From assembly GCA_949752795.1 (NCBI GenBank), contig CATKHW010000008.1, forward strand, positions 2,480,001 to 2,544,000: a DNA stretch of 64,000 nucleotides, written 5' to 3'. The notes beneath the pieces were generated by a model that worked only from the letters and a program-made list of their open reading frames with translations, was not told the origin of the DNA and ran no database searches. Of the stretch, positions 55,039 to 64,000 are shown piece by piece. Every line of letters starts with the position of its first letter. The first letter of the stretch is position 1. Source of the stretch: Hyperoodon ampullatus (lineage: Eukaryota; Chordata; Mammalia; Artiodactyla; Ziphiidae). Position numbers and translations under genes: made by a program.

Positions 55039-56794
55039 ACAGACATATCAATACGTAGGTTTTAAGATTTTTTACTAGTCCGATATATTCCTATGCGTGG
55101 AATAGGGGTGTTGAGTCCCGTTCACTGAGGAAAGTGTAGGTCTTGTCTATTCTGTATTTGGTTTATGGAACGGTACCTGTGCTAACATCAAACTCTGGTT
55201 TTATGCATCACCCAACTTCTACTTTCCCCTTAAGCAGGCATAAGAGTGTTTTCTAAATGTGAGACTCTGTTCTCTTTCCTAATTCAGTTCATGTGTTGTG
55301 ATGTTGACATTACCTCTATAAGTGATATCTTATGATTAGATTCTTTTTCTGTTTGACTTATTGCACTTAGAATCATAGTACCTTAATCCGCTCATTATGC
55401 TGCTACAGTCCCTATGGCATTGATATCACGTCTCAGTGATATTCCGTTTTACAAAATTACCACAAGTTCTTTATGCATTTCTCTTTTTCCTGGCATATTT
55501 TATGTGTAGCGAAGTGGAGGTTCTTGTATGCAGAGCAGCCCTAAATTTTGGGGTGCCTGTGTCTTGTTGATATTTAGTCTTCCCAAGTCATATGCCCATG
55601 AGTTGAAGGCCCCTTTGCTCGGGGGCTTTGTATTTTAGATGTTTTAGGAAACAGCATACACTTCTTCAGAGTGGCTCTTGGATATTTATACCACACCCCT
55701 CAGCGTGACCAGGCTCCGTGTTCTCCATGGCCTCTCCTGCATTTCTGGTTTGTACACATTTTTTGGATGGCCTTTCTGAGCAGTGGAAATTGAGACTTCT
55801 TTGTTGAGCGGACTTGCATTTCCCGCTTGCTTGGTTGGTCAAAAACTCTGTATGTGTTTTTTTCCTGAAGATATTCACGAAAAAAACGAATACACCCTTT
55901 TGCCCAACTGCATCATTTTAGAAATTCTGCTGCTTTTCATATGCTTTAAATGTGAGTACAATCTACCTTTTGAAATCCGTTTCCTGCAATTCTGCCACTC
56001 ATTCAGATCCTCTTCGTTGCCTTACCTGAATATATTTTTGGATGTTGGTTATCATTTATATCTTTGCAGGGCTTTGAATTGTCTGCTCCTGAGCTCCATT
56101 TTTCAACTCGCATTTTCTGTGAGCTGGCCGCCAAACCATTGTATTGCTTCCAGCCCTATTCTGGTTCTGGGGAGGCAGGCTGTGCCTTTGGTTAATTCTT
56201 CTTCGTAATGGGAAATTAGGGTGACATGTGCCTGTCAAAACTCCTACAGCTAGTCTCTCATTTTTTCCCCCTCTTCCCGTTTATCCTCTGCACAAATTGC
56301 AAACTGTGTGAAACAGGAGGTTAAAGGTGCTGATTCTCCAAGTGGGGAGATTGTTAGTAATGTGGCTGGAATGGCAAACCCCAGCACCAGGAGATCAAAA
56401 ATGAGGTGCATTTTAGAAACCTTTCCTGATCACACGGTGTACGTTCATCTTGGTTTTCCAGGCATGGTTTCACTGTCAGAAGATTCCCTTGAACCTGCAG
56501 ATTTGGGACCCATGGAATGGGTACCAGGCAGTATTACTTTAAAAGGTCTGCATTTCCTCACCCAGCCTCTCTAACATGTCTTAACGTGCATAGCTTCCAG
56601 CCTTATATATCATCCTGCTGTGGGTCTACATGTGTTCAATCCATGTTAAATCGTAGCCCTTCAACAAAAGTTGTAAGAATTTTTGTATGTCTCACTGTTT
56701 TTATACATATTTTTAAATTTATTTTTATATTGGTTACAGCTGATTTTCAAAGCTCTGTTTTTTGCTGCTGTGCATCCACTTGATTCATGTACTG
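55039..56794. repeat. 1.74-kb satellite, unit 10 (divergent edge copy)
   Basis: 1,756 bp. Same order of landmarks as the core units but with many substitutions. It shares GGAATAGGGGTGTTGAGTCC with unit 9. The terminal part, TTGCTGCTGTGCATCCACTT, resembles the L1 3'-UTR antisense more closely than the core units do. Confidence 0.85.
55835..55908. repeat. Quasi-palindrome, unit 10
   Basis: At the same offset (796) as the palindromes of the core units, but 12 of 37 arm positions do not pair. Confidence 0.75.
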
Positions 56795-58437
56795 TGAGAC
56801 AACAATAAATTCTTTTTCAGATGCTTACCAGTCATATGTATTATTTTCCAGTGACTTGAGTGGGCTGAGTGCAGTTCTTTGAGGTACCCTGAAGCCCTTG
56901 TCAGTTATTCAATTTGGTACTTGGAATGGTATCTTTGCTAATTTCAACCTCCTGGATAATACCTCACCCTTCCCCACCTTTCCCATTTAGCAGCCTTATG
57001 TCTATTTTCTACATATTTGACTATGTTTCTGTTTTGTAATTTATTTCATGTGTAGCCATTTTTGATTCCACCTTTAAGTGACATCCTATGATATGTGTCT
57101 TTTTCTTTCTGACATACGTCACTTAGAATGATCGTATGTATCTCCTCCAGAGTTGTTACAACTGGCCTTATTTCATTGATTTCTGGATGAGTAATATTCC
57201 ACTCTACATAAGTACCCCATCTCTTTTATCCATTTTATCCTTCCATGGACATTTATTTTATATCCAAGTTGAGGCCCTTTTTAACAGAGAGGTGGTAAAC
57301 GTTGGGGTGCCTGTTTTCTTTCGATTTTTCTTTTTCCCAAGGTGTACACCCATGAGTGCAAGTGCCCTATGCTCTGTAGCTCATTTTTTAGATGTTTTAG
57401 CAAACACAATACACTTCTCCAGCGTGGCCATTGGCAAATTACATTTCCACTATCAGCCTCACAGGGCTCCCTTTTCTCCTCACCCTGTCCTGCATTTCGG
57501 GTGTTTACACTTTTTGTGGATGGCCCTTCTGACTGATGTGAAGTGATACATTTTGTAGTATTGATTTCCAGTGCCCACCTGTTTGTTTGGATAAAAAGTG
57601 TGTATGACCTTTACGTGAATATATTCCGAAAAAATGCATACGCCCTTTTTGGCCAACTGCATCATTGGCGATGTTCAGCCCCTTTTCTTGTGCTTAAATG
57701 GGGAGTCCTTTCCACCTCTTCAAATCTGTTTCCTGCCACTCTCACTTGCTTACAAGTCCTTTTCTGTGACTTACCTCAAGACATTTTTTGACGATAGATA
57801 TTTTCAACTCTGCAGTTTCATGAATTTTAGTGCCCCTGAGATCCATTTTTCAACTTGTGTTTTTGGAAACTGTACACAAAACAGCGGGATTTCCTCTAGA
57901 CCTATTCTGTTTCCGTGGGCAATTCTAGCCTTTGATGAATTTGTCTTCTGGATTGGAAATTAGAGTGGCATGTGCCTGTCCGAACACCTAGGACTTGTCT
58001 CTAAATTTTTCTCATCATTCCGCTTCATCCTCTGGACAAATTCCAAACTGTGTTCAACAGGATGTTGACGGTGCTGATATCCCCAAGTGAGGAGATTGTT
58101 AGGAAAGATGCTGGAGGGGTGAATCCGAGCACCAGGCGATGAGGAGATGAGGTGCCTTTTCCAAACTGTTTCTGATCCAACGGTGTACCATCCTCTAGGT
58201 GTGACAGGCATGTTTTAGCCGTAGGAATGGTCCCGTGCATGTAAGGAGAACACCAGGGAGTTTTCCAAATCAGTGTCTCCCTGAACCCCAAACTCGGGAA
58301 TTTTTAAGCTCTGGCTAAATATATGTCCATTAAGGGCCTTGGGAAATAGGCAGAGTCCAAACCTTAGATGATTGAAATCTTCAGAGTCAAAAGTGCTCAC
58401 CATCGGCCTTGCTTAGGTTACATTTTATCTGTCATTG
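56795..58437. repeat. 1.74-kb satellite, unit 11 (L1-like edge copy)
   Basis: About 1,643 bp, the most L1-like full unit. TTCTTTTTCAGATGCTTACC near its start and TGAGTAATATTCCA at 57,188 match antisense L1 exactly or nearly so (the same 14-mer is at 63,113 in the L1 of this window). TGTGAAGTGATACATTTTGT near 57,538 is also close to L1. The distance from TGAGTAATATTCCA to GTGATAC is 355 bp here, 357 in unit 1 and 350 in the L1, so the three are colinear. Confidence 0.82.
57585..57658. repeat. Quasi-palindrome, unit 11
   Basis: At offset 790, with 13 of 37 arm positions unpaired. The right arm (ATGCATACGCCCTTTTTGGC) is nearly consensus; the left arm (TAAAAAGTGTGTATGACC) is not. Confidence 0.75.
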
Positions 58438-58630
58438 ATAGATGATGTCAATAAAAATACCTATTCTTTTTCAGATTATTTCCCCTTATAGGTTATTGCA
58501 AAATATTCAGTGTAGTTCCCTGTGCTATACAGTAGTTCCTTGTTGATGATCTGTTTTATACATAGCAGTGTGTATGTGTTAATCCCAAACTGTTAATTTA
58601 TCCCTTCTCCTACCTTTCCCCTTTGGTAAT
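58438..58630 (-). mobile_element. L1 3'-UTR fragment / start of a twelfth satellite unit
   Basis: AGATGATGTCAATA, then CTATTCTTTTTCAGATTATT, then GTAGTTCCCTGTGCTATACA read as the antisense of a cetartiodactyl L1 3' UTR, in the same order as the first 190 bp of a satellite unit. It falls where the next unit would begin (1,643 bp after unit 11). Similarity fades after CCTTTCCCCTTTGGTAATAA. It may be the array's last, L1-like unit start or a separate L1 fragment. Confidence 0.65.
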
Positions 58631-58895
58631 AATAAATTATAAGATTTTATACTTCTCAGAAATGGGGAAGCTGAAAGAGAGGTATCATTTTCAATGGAAA
58701 AGCATTCAAAACAAAATTAAAGCTTCAGCCAAGAGTATTCGATGTACATCCTTGGGAATAAATCACTTCATTTCTCTAATGTTGACCTGACAAATAAGAC
58801 AGACGTCTTCACTAAACTTGCTTATAATAAAGTGATGGAAATATGAGATGTAAGCCTTAGAAACATCTTATTTTACCCGAGCCTTATCCACTGCT
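58631..58895. other. Unassigned A/T-rich DNA
   Basis: No tandem repeat, convincing open frame or recognisable transposon seen in this interval. Confidence 0.5.
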
Positions 58896-59425
58896 CTAGG
58901 TTGACTACAGTTTGGCTCACACATCTGTTCATTGAAGTTACAATGTTCTCAATTTCTGTTACTGATCCTCCAGAGTGGACCCCAACAGGAGTACCCATGC
59001 CCAGTGTCATTGGAGCCAACAGATCAAGACTGAGTTTGGTTCAGAAGCAAAGGAAACTTTATATTTTGAAAACAGAATGGAGAGCTGAGAGCGTGCACTC
59101 CCCCGCGGGCTGTGGGCTGGGCTGCTGTGTAGGGATCCCGGCAGCATCAGCGGGAGGGAGGGGATGGAGCTCTCGAGGGCTGGGTTGGCTGCAGCTCAGG
59201 CTCTATGTTGCAGAGTCTGCATGGGACCCCGCTAGCTGAGGTGTCGACCCAGCCATTCTGCACTAGGAAATCGGTCTGAAGTGCCGCATGTGGGACCTCT
59301 GCATGCGGAACCCTAGGAGCACGTGAAATTAGACAAAGCACAAAGGAAAAACAGGTTAGACTTTATTTTATTGCCCAGATTCTCTTTTTATCTCCCAGGA
59401 ATTTTTAATGAACGTTGCCGGAGAC
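58896..59425 (-). mobile_element. Possible retroviral LTR remnant
   Basis: On the minus strand there are two polyadenylation-signal-like stretches followed by T/C-rich downstream sequence: AATAAAATAAAGTCTAACC (from about 59,375 downward) and ATATAAAGTTTCCTTTGCTT (near 59,060). The second resembles the R-U5 part of class I endogenous retrovirus LTRs and is followed by GACACTGGGCATGGGTACTC. The position, downstream of the minus-strand pol and possible env remnant, fits a 3' LTR. I could not define both ends or a TG...CA boundary, so this is tentative. Confidence 0.3.
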
Positions 59426-59779
59426 GAACACCTCCTCTGCTTTTTGTCCCGTTCCTCATTCTTGGGGTGCTGAGGGTGCAGACACCTCTTTTGTAACTGC
59501 TTCATGCTGAGGTGGGAGCCCTCATACCCGGCGGGAGGGGCAAAACTTCTCCCCAGCAGCCTCCAGGTGAGGTTGATTGTCCCAAGGTCTCCTGCCTCAC
59601 TACTCGTCCACCTGAGCACCAGCATTGGAAGTGTTATAGATTCTAATGACCTTTAAGGGTCCAGGAAAGAGATGCACAGAGATGCTGTTGTGGCAGGTTT
59701 CACCCCACCCCACATTTGTTTGGTGAACTTAGGCTGACGGATTTGCCAGCCTAGATGCTCTGACCAGTAGTCTGTGCTT

Positions 59780-59990
59780 CCTTTAATTAGGTACCTGAAT
59801 TAATGTACAAACAGCACCATGTGTCAAAGCCCTGCCCGCTCAACTCCCAGACAGTCCAGGGTCGGTGGTGATCCAGGACCATGACGTCCACTGTGTCAAC
59901 TGCCTGTTGAAGTAGGCAGCAGTCCAGCCGGTCATATTGGCCACCATCACCGCGGTGTCTGTAGGGTTTTCTATGGTGAAATCATGATAT
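59780..59990 (-). pseudogene. Possible endogenous retrovirus env (TM) remnant
   Basis: A minus-strand frame over 59,793-59,816 reads CCLYINSG, which resembles the Cys-Cys part of the conserved disulfide region of gammaretroviral transmembrane envelope proteins. The usual upstream Cys of that motif is missing, and a frame break lies upstream. It lies downstream of the pol remnant, as expected for env. The similarity is short, so it could be coincidental. It is not functional in any reading. Confidence 0.3.
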
Positions 59991-60179
59991 ACGTTTCCTC
60001 CGCTAAGCTTGTTAGCTCCCGTCTGGGTGCAGTAAGTCCTGCAAGCAGTAGTCTGCTCGTTCGGGGCACAGACTTGTTTTCTGAGAGAAACTCCAGGTCA
60101 AGTAATGGTCACACGAGTCATCTTGGGGGCCCATTTCCCCCATTTGTCTCTCTGGACATTGGAGTTGGAGGGCCTCCTC

Positions 60180-61200
60180 ACTCGAGGTCATTGTGTCCGC
60201 AGCGCGACCCCTGCAACTTCAGGGCATGATGGGTGGTTAGGATCACTACGTGGGTTCCTTTTCCCTTAGGAGGTAGGTGGCCTTGCGGGCTGCTGATTTC
60301 CAGCTTTTTAGATACCCCAGTATCCTGGCCTGATGGGGCAGTGGGAAAAGCCCTTGCTGACCATAGTTTATCATACCTGAAGGGCATTCTTGTGTTGCTC
60401 CATTTCAAGTGGTTCCAGTTTTTGCACTAAGGCTCCAAGGGCGATTAACCTTTGACCGGGTATGTAAAGGTCAAAGGGTTTAGCTAAATTAGGGAGTTCC
60501 TGGGCAAGGGCCTGAATTGACTGCTCTTTCCATTCTTGAAATGCTGCTTCTGGATTCTATTCAAAAGAATCATCATCATCTCGTGTCAGTGTTTCATGTA
60601 GAGGCCCAGCTATTAGACTGTATTTAGGGATCCAGATGCATAAAACCTTGGCCTCCCCAGGAACCCCTAAGCTGTCTTCTAGTTTTAGAAGAGGTAAGGC
60701 TACAAATGGCTTCTTCCCTATTCTGGGATGAGTTTCTCCGAATATCTGTGAGAATGAAGCCCAGGCATGTCACCTTAGCCTGGGATATTTGAGCCTTTTT
60801 CTTGGACACCTTCTATCCTTTTTTGGCTAGGTAGTTCAGAGGCGTCTTTAGTAGACCTGACAATCAGAATGTCATCTGCATATTGAAGGAGGGTTCCCTT
60901 TTACAGAGGTAGAACTTTTAGGTCTTTAGAGGACATTTCCCCAATGATGGTGTGGGGATTTTTGAACCATTGGGGCAGGACGGCCCAGCATTATTGCTTT
61001 TGTTGCATGTTGTGTCCTGCCACTCACAAGCCAAAAGTTCTTGTGACTCTGAGATGAATGGAATACAGAAGAAGTCATCATTGAAGTCTAATACAGAATG
61101 CCTTGGCCTGGTGGATGGTAGAATGACCAGCAGGGTGTAGGAAATAGGAGCTACTGGATGTATATCCTCGGTGGCTTCACTGACTGTCCTGATATACTTT
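60180..61200 (-). pseudogene. Class I (gammaretrovirus-like) ERV pol remnant
   Basis: Reading the minus strand from about 61,200 downward gives the reverse-transcriptase motifs in the correct order: VLDFNDDFF (61,056-61,094), which contains the first catalytic Asp; LPQWFKN (60,958-60,978); and QYADDILI (60,862-60,885), which contains the catalytic Asp pair. The thumb/connection region follows near 60,810-60,620 (KKAQISQAKVTCLGF) and continues with decaying similarity to about 60,180. An in-frame stop lies at 60,901-60,903, another lies downstream of the Asp motif, and the frame shifts repeatedly, so this is a dead copy. No RNase H or integrase was recognised. Established knowledge: this motif set is typical of gammaretroviral polymerases. 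Confidence 0.8.
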
Positions 61201-61210
61201 ACCAGGTCTC

Positions 61211-61430
61211 CAGCAGCCCATGGGGCTCTCGTGGTCAGGCCAATCCCAGGATATAGAGCTCACCTGGGCTGCGCCACCCACCCCCACAGCCCAAGGGGCT
61301 CTCGTGGTCAGGTCCCTCCCAGGGTATGGAGCTCACCTGTGCAGCTACCCAGCAGCCCATGGGGCTCTCCTAGACAGGCCCTTCCCAGGATACAGAGCTC
61401 CCCTGGGCCGGTACGCCAGCAGGGCTGGAC
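61211..61430. repeat. Short tandem repeat, about 70 bp x 3
   Basis: Three tandem copies begin at about 61,214, 61,287 and 61,353 (CAGCCCATGGGGCTCTCGTG and close variants), each followed by CCCAGGATATAGAGCTCACC or a close form. A partial fourth begins near 61,418. Spacing is 73 and then 66 bp. It lies immediately 5' (minus-strand sense) of the ERV pol and may belong to the provirus. Confidence 0.8.
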
Positions 61431-61855
61431 ACACAGGAACTGTGCACATAGCCCACCTTGCAGAGAACCCCCAGCTCACCCGTCGCTCACAGCTGACACA
61501 GAACACCTCAGAGAAGGACTTGAACTAACAAACAGCAGCTCTGAGATGTCTGTGACCCTGGGTATCACTCTGTGCAGCCTTTCTCTGCCTGGTCTTCCAG
61601 ACACTTCCACTGCAGCCAGGGCACCAGGCCTCTGTCTCCACCCACCATCACTCCTCTCCCTGACTCCTGGGTTCCTCTCATTAGGATAGGGTCTTCTTGA
61701 AGTTGTTTTCCACTCATAGACCAGATAAAATGATAAGAAAAGAAGCCGCAGCTGCAGCCCCTTGTCTATCCTATCTCTCAGGAGCCCACACCTGTTCCTT
61801 GGGCCTGGCCTGTTTAGCAAGGTTCATTTTCTGCAACTGTGCGCCCCTGAGGGGT
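61431..61855. other. Unassigned GC-moderate DNA
   Basis: Between the short tandem repeat and the promoter-like segment. Open frames on both strands exist but show no family resemblance; it could be degraded 5' retroviral sequence. No feature I can support. Confidence 0.4.
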
Positions 61856-61859
61856 GAGG

Positions 61860-61964
61860 ATTGGCTGATTTGGGCAGCCTGACACTGCCTGCCAGCCCTC
61901 CCCAGGTGTGCCTTGGTTGAGGTCAATATAAACGCCTCTCCAGTCAGCAAGAGACCCTCTTGCT
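61860..61964 (+). promoter_or_regulatory. Promoter-like segment (CCAAT / TATA / hairpin)
   Basis: An inverted CCAAT box (ATTGG, 61,860-61,864) is followed 63 bp later by TATAAA (61,927-61,932). About 14 bp further on is a perfect hairpin, AGCAAGAG ACC CTCTTGCT (61,946-61,964). The spacing fits an LTR-type RNA polymerase II promoter reading rightward, opposite to the pol remnant. Short motifs like these occur by chance, so confidence is low. Confidence 0.25.
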
Positions 61965-62288
61965 GTGCCTGACGCCATATTCTCTGCCCCGTCAGCAGTG
62001 CCGGGGCTGGGGTAGTGGGAGGGAGTGAGGGGCCGTGGCTTTGTGGGTGGCCCAGTTGGAGGGGGACTCTGATGGACTTTCTGCATGAATTGCCAGGCTG
62101 CCACCTGCTAAAGAAGAGGATGTGTCACCCATACCTGCCGCTGGAATTTCTCCCCAGGCAGTGGTGAGGAAGTAAAAAAGCAGTGGGGGCCGTGGCAGGA
62201 GGGGTATCTCAAGCAGGGAAATGGAAAGCTTCCAGAAGAGCATCTGGTGCCAGGACCATCCTGGCTGGCCTGCAGGCACCAAGTCGGC
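61965..62288. other. Unassigned G/C-rich DNA
   Basis: No tandem repeat or recognised coding similarity. The GGGGCTGGGGTAGTGGGAGG stretch near 62,007 is the only compositional feature noticed. Confidence 0.4.
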
Positions 62289-62598
62289 CTACGTGCTGTC
62301 ACTTGTGTGACTCCACAGCCCTTCTTCTAGGCTTGCAAGTTCTTGGACATATTCAGGTGTTTTACCTGGAAAGGGTGGGAAGTGTTCAGCTGCAGCAGGA
62401 CTGGGGCTCACCTCACATTTACTCACAGACTCCTCAACACAGTCCCCCAGCTTTGCAATGAGGATGCTCCTTGTGGGGGGGAGTGCTGCTGACTGCATGG
62501 GAGACGATTTCACACCTCTTACCAACTTAAGAATTTTTACCACTGGAGCAAGTGCCCTGATACAGTTTTCCTCTGTATAACTAGTAGGGTCTGTGTAG
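62289..62598 (-). other. Unassigned segment with a long open minus-strand frame
   Basis: A minus-strand frame stays open across this segment (it formally starts in the A-rich tail at 62,696) and reads plausible mixed-composition protein. GTAAG- and GTAAA-type donor-like sequences lie inside it. I recognise no family, and the start lies in unrelated A-rich retrocopy sequence. It could be a decayed exon or chance. Confidence 0.2.
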
Positions 62599-62740
62599 TT
62601 TTTTTTTTTTTTTTCTTTTTTTCTTTTTGGTTCAAGGTAGATTTTATTTATTCCTCTTTTTTTTAATTTACAGATATAAACATGGAAATAATGCATTAAT
62701 ATAAAGAGGTCTATATGAAGGGAAAAACTTTTTTTCTGTT
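62599..62740 (-). mobile_element. Short 3'-truncated retrocopy tail
   Basis: On the minus strand, AATAAATAAAATCTACCTTG (about 62,652 downward) is followed by an A-rich tail, seen as a poly-T tract at 62,599-62,635 on the plus strand. A polyadenylation signal about 20 bp before a long A tract is the mark of a reverse-transcribed mRNA 3' end. The source transcript is not identifiable. Confidence 0.45.
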
Positions 62741-64000
62741 TTTTTTAATTAAATGTTATTTATTTATTTTTAATTTTTTCAAAATTTATTTCTTTCTTTT
62801 ATACAGCAGGTTCTTATTGGATATCTATTTTATACATATAAGTGTGCACATGTGAATCCCTGTCTCCCAATTCATCCCACCACCACCCTCACATGGCATT
62901 CCCCCCTTTGTGTCCATATGCTTGTTCTCTACATCTGTGTCTCTATCTCTGCCCTGCAAACCGGTTCACCTGTACCATTTTTCTAGGTTCCACATATATG
63001 CATTAATATACAATATTTGTTTTTTCTCTTTTTGACTTACTTCACTCTGTATGACAGTCTCTATATCCATCAAGGTCTCTACAAATGACCCAATTTCATT
63101 CCTATGTATTGCTGAGTAATATTCCATTGTATATATGTACCACATCTTTATCCATTCGTCTGTCTGTGGGCACTTAGGTTGCTTTCATTACCTGCCTATT
63201 GTAAATAGTGCTGCAATGAACATTGTGGTGAATGTGTCTTTTTGATTTATGGTTTTCTCTGGGTATATGCCCAGTAGTGGCATTGTTGGATTATATGGTA
63301 ATTCTATTTTTAGTTTTTAAAGGAACCTCCATACTGTTCTCCATAGAGATTGTATTGATTTACATTCCCAACAATAGTGGAAGAAGGTTCCTTATCTCCA
63401 CACCCTCTCCAGCATTTGTTGTTTGTAGATTTTCTGATGATGCCCATTCTAACAGGTGTGACGTGATACCTCATTGTAGTTTCGATTTCCATTTCTCTAA
63501 TAATTAGAGATGTTGAGCAGATTTCCATGTGTGTCTTGGCCATCTCTATGTCTTCTTGGAATAAATGTCTATTTAGATCTTCTTCCATTTTTGTATTGGG
63601 TTGTTTGTTCTATTAATATTGAGCTGCATGAGCTGTTTATATATATTGGAGATTAAGCAATTGTTCATTGATTCGTTTGCAAATATTTTCTGCCATTCTG
63701 AGGGTTGTCTTTTCGTCTTGTTTGTAGTTTCCTTTGCTTTGCAAAAGCTTTTACGTTTCATTAGGTCCCAGCTGTTTAGTTTTCTTTTTTATTTCATTAG
63801 TATAGGAGGTGGATCAAAAAAGGTCTTGCTGTGATTTACGTCAGAGTATTCTTCGTAAGTTTTCCTCTCAGAGTTTTATACTGTCCAGTCTTACATTAAG
63901 GTCTCTAATCCATTTTGGATATATTTTTATGTATGGTGTTGGGGAGTGTTTTAATTTCATTCTTTTACATGTAGCTGTCCATATTTCCCAGCAGCACTGA
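62741..64000 (-). mobile_element. L1 LINE, 3' part, running off the window
   Basis: Antisense L1 of cetartiodactyl type. An A/T-rich 3' terminus (62,741-62,800) is followed by the 3' UTR and the C-terminal part of ORF2 up to the window edge. Diagnostic stretches include TGAGTAATATTCCATTGTAT (63,113), GGGTATATGCCCAGTAGTGG and GCAAAAGCTTTTACGTTTCA. It is the reference in this window for recognising the L1 origin of the 1.74-kb satellite. Confidence 0.93.
62990..64000 (-). pseudogene. L1 ORF2 C-terminal remnant (frameshifted)
   Basis: The minus strand encodes the C-terminal part of the L1 endonuclease/reverse transcriptase protein, in at least two frames: 63,573-63,761 ([20 protein letters not shown]) and 63,310-63,588 ([20 protein letters not shown], then CWRGCG). 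The C-terminal Cys-rich segment is recognisable. A frameshift near 63,580 and others toward both ends make it inactive. The 5' part lies beyond the window. Confidence 0.88.

Noticed and set aside
35428..58437. CENP-B box in the 1.74-kb satellite
   Set aside because: CGGG occurs in GCCGGGAAAT and GCGGGAAATA, but the required TTCG and central A are not at the correct distances.
58438..58630. Independent new L1 insertion
   Set aside because: No poly-T terminus or target-site duplication was found, and the fragment starts exactly where the next satellite unit should; it is kept as the likely edge of the array.
59780..59990. Intact retroviral envelope gene
   Set aside because: Only a very short motif is recognisable, with a missing Cys and a frame break; nothing here could make a full protein.
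61171..61689. 172-codon plus-strand frame
   Set aside because: It covers the 70-bp tandem repeat, is Pro/Ser/His-rich through composition and lies opposite to the ERV.

Overview
The window is nuclear heterochromatin-type DNA from a mammal, almost certainly a cetacean. Three lines of evidence support this. At 49,375-49,590 there is a tRNA-Glu-derived SINE of the type that is abundant in whales and dolphins. The large satellite has a unit of about 1,737 bp and is built from antisense LINE-1 sequence, which fits what I recall of the common cetacean satellite (about 1.7 kb in most cetaceans, about 1.6 kb in delphinids). The right end holds a cetartiodactyl-type L1 3' end. I see no convincing host protein-coding gene. 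Every open frame in the first 58 kb is explained by repeat periodicity.

Layout. (1) 1-35,427: a minisatellite-scale satellite with a 24/25-bp unit, about 1,430 copies, running off the left edge. It is organised into higher-order cassettes recognised by private marker motifs. (2) 35,428-49,858: eight complete tandem units and part of a ninth of the 1.74-kb L1-derived satellite, each with a 74-bp perfect or near-perfect palindrome about 794 bp into the unit. A young SINE sits in the ninth unit. (3) 49,859-53,972: a second, 4.1-kb block of the same 24/25-bp satellite lies inside the ninth 1.74-kb unit, with about 395 bp of that unit missing at the insertion site. (4) 53,973-58,630: the rest of unit 9, then two progressively more divergent and more L1-like units and a fragment of a third, which form the decaying edge of the array. 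(5) 58,630-62,740: ordinary interspersed DNA with a broken gammaretrovirus-like (class I) endogenous retrovirus pol on the minus strand, possible env and LTR remnants, a short 70-bp tandem repeat and a small retrocopy tail. (6) 62,740-64,000: a minus-strand L1 3' end (3' UTR and C-terminal ORF2), frameshifted and running off the right edge.

The main points of interest are the interleaved satellites. The 24/25-bp satellite is one I do not recognise from any named family. It has quantised cassette spacings and recent duplications of one and two units. The 1.74-kb satellite preserves, from right to left, a series from L1-like edge copies to homogenised core copies, and its 74-bp palindrome goes from a poor quasi-palindrome (12-13 mismatches of 37) to a perfect one along that same series.

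All coordinates, spacings and mismatch counts were obtained by reading and hand alignment. Expect errors of a few bases on junctions and marker positions.
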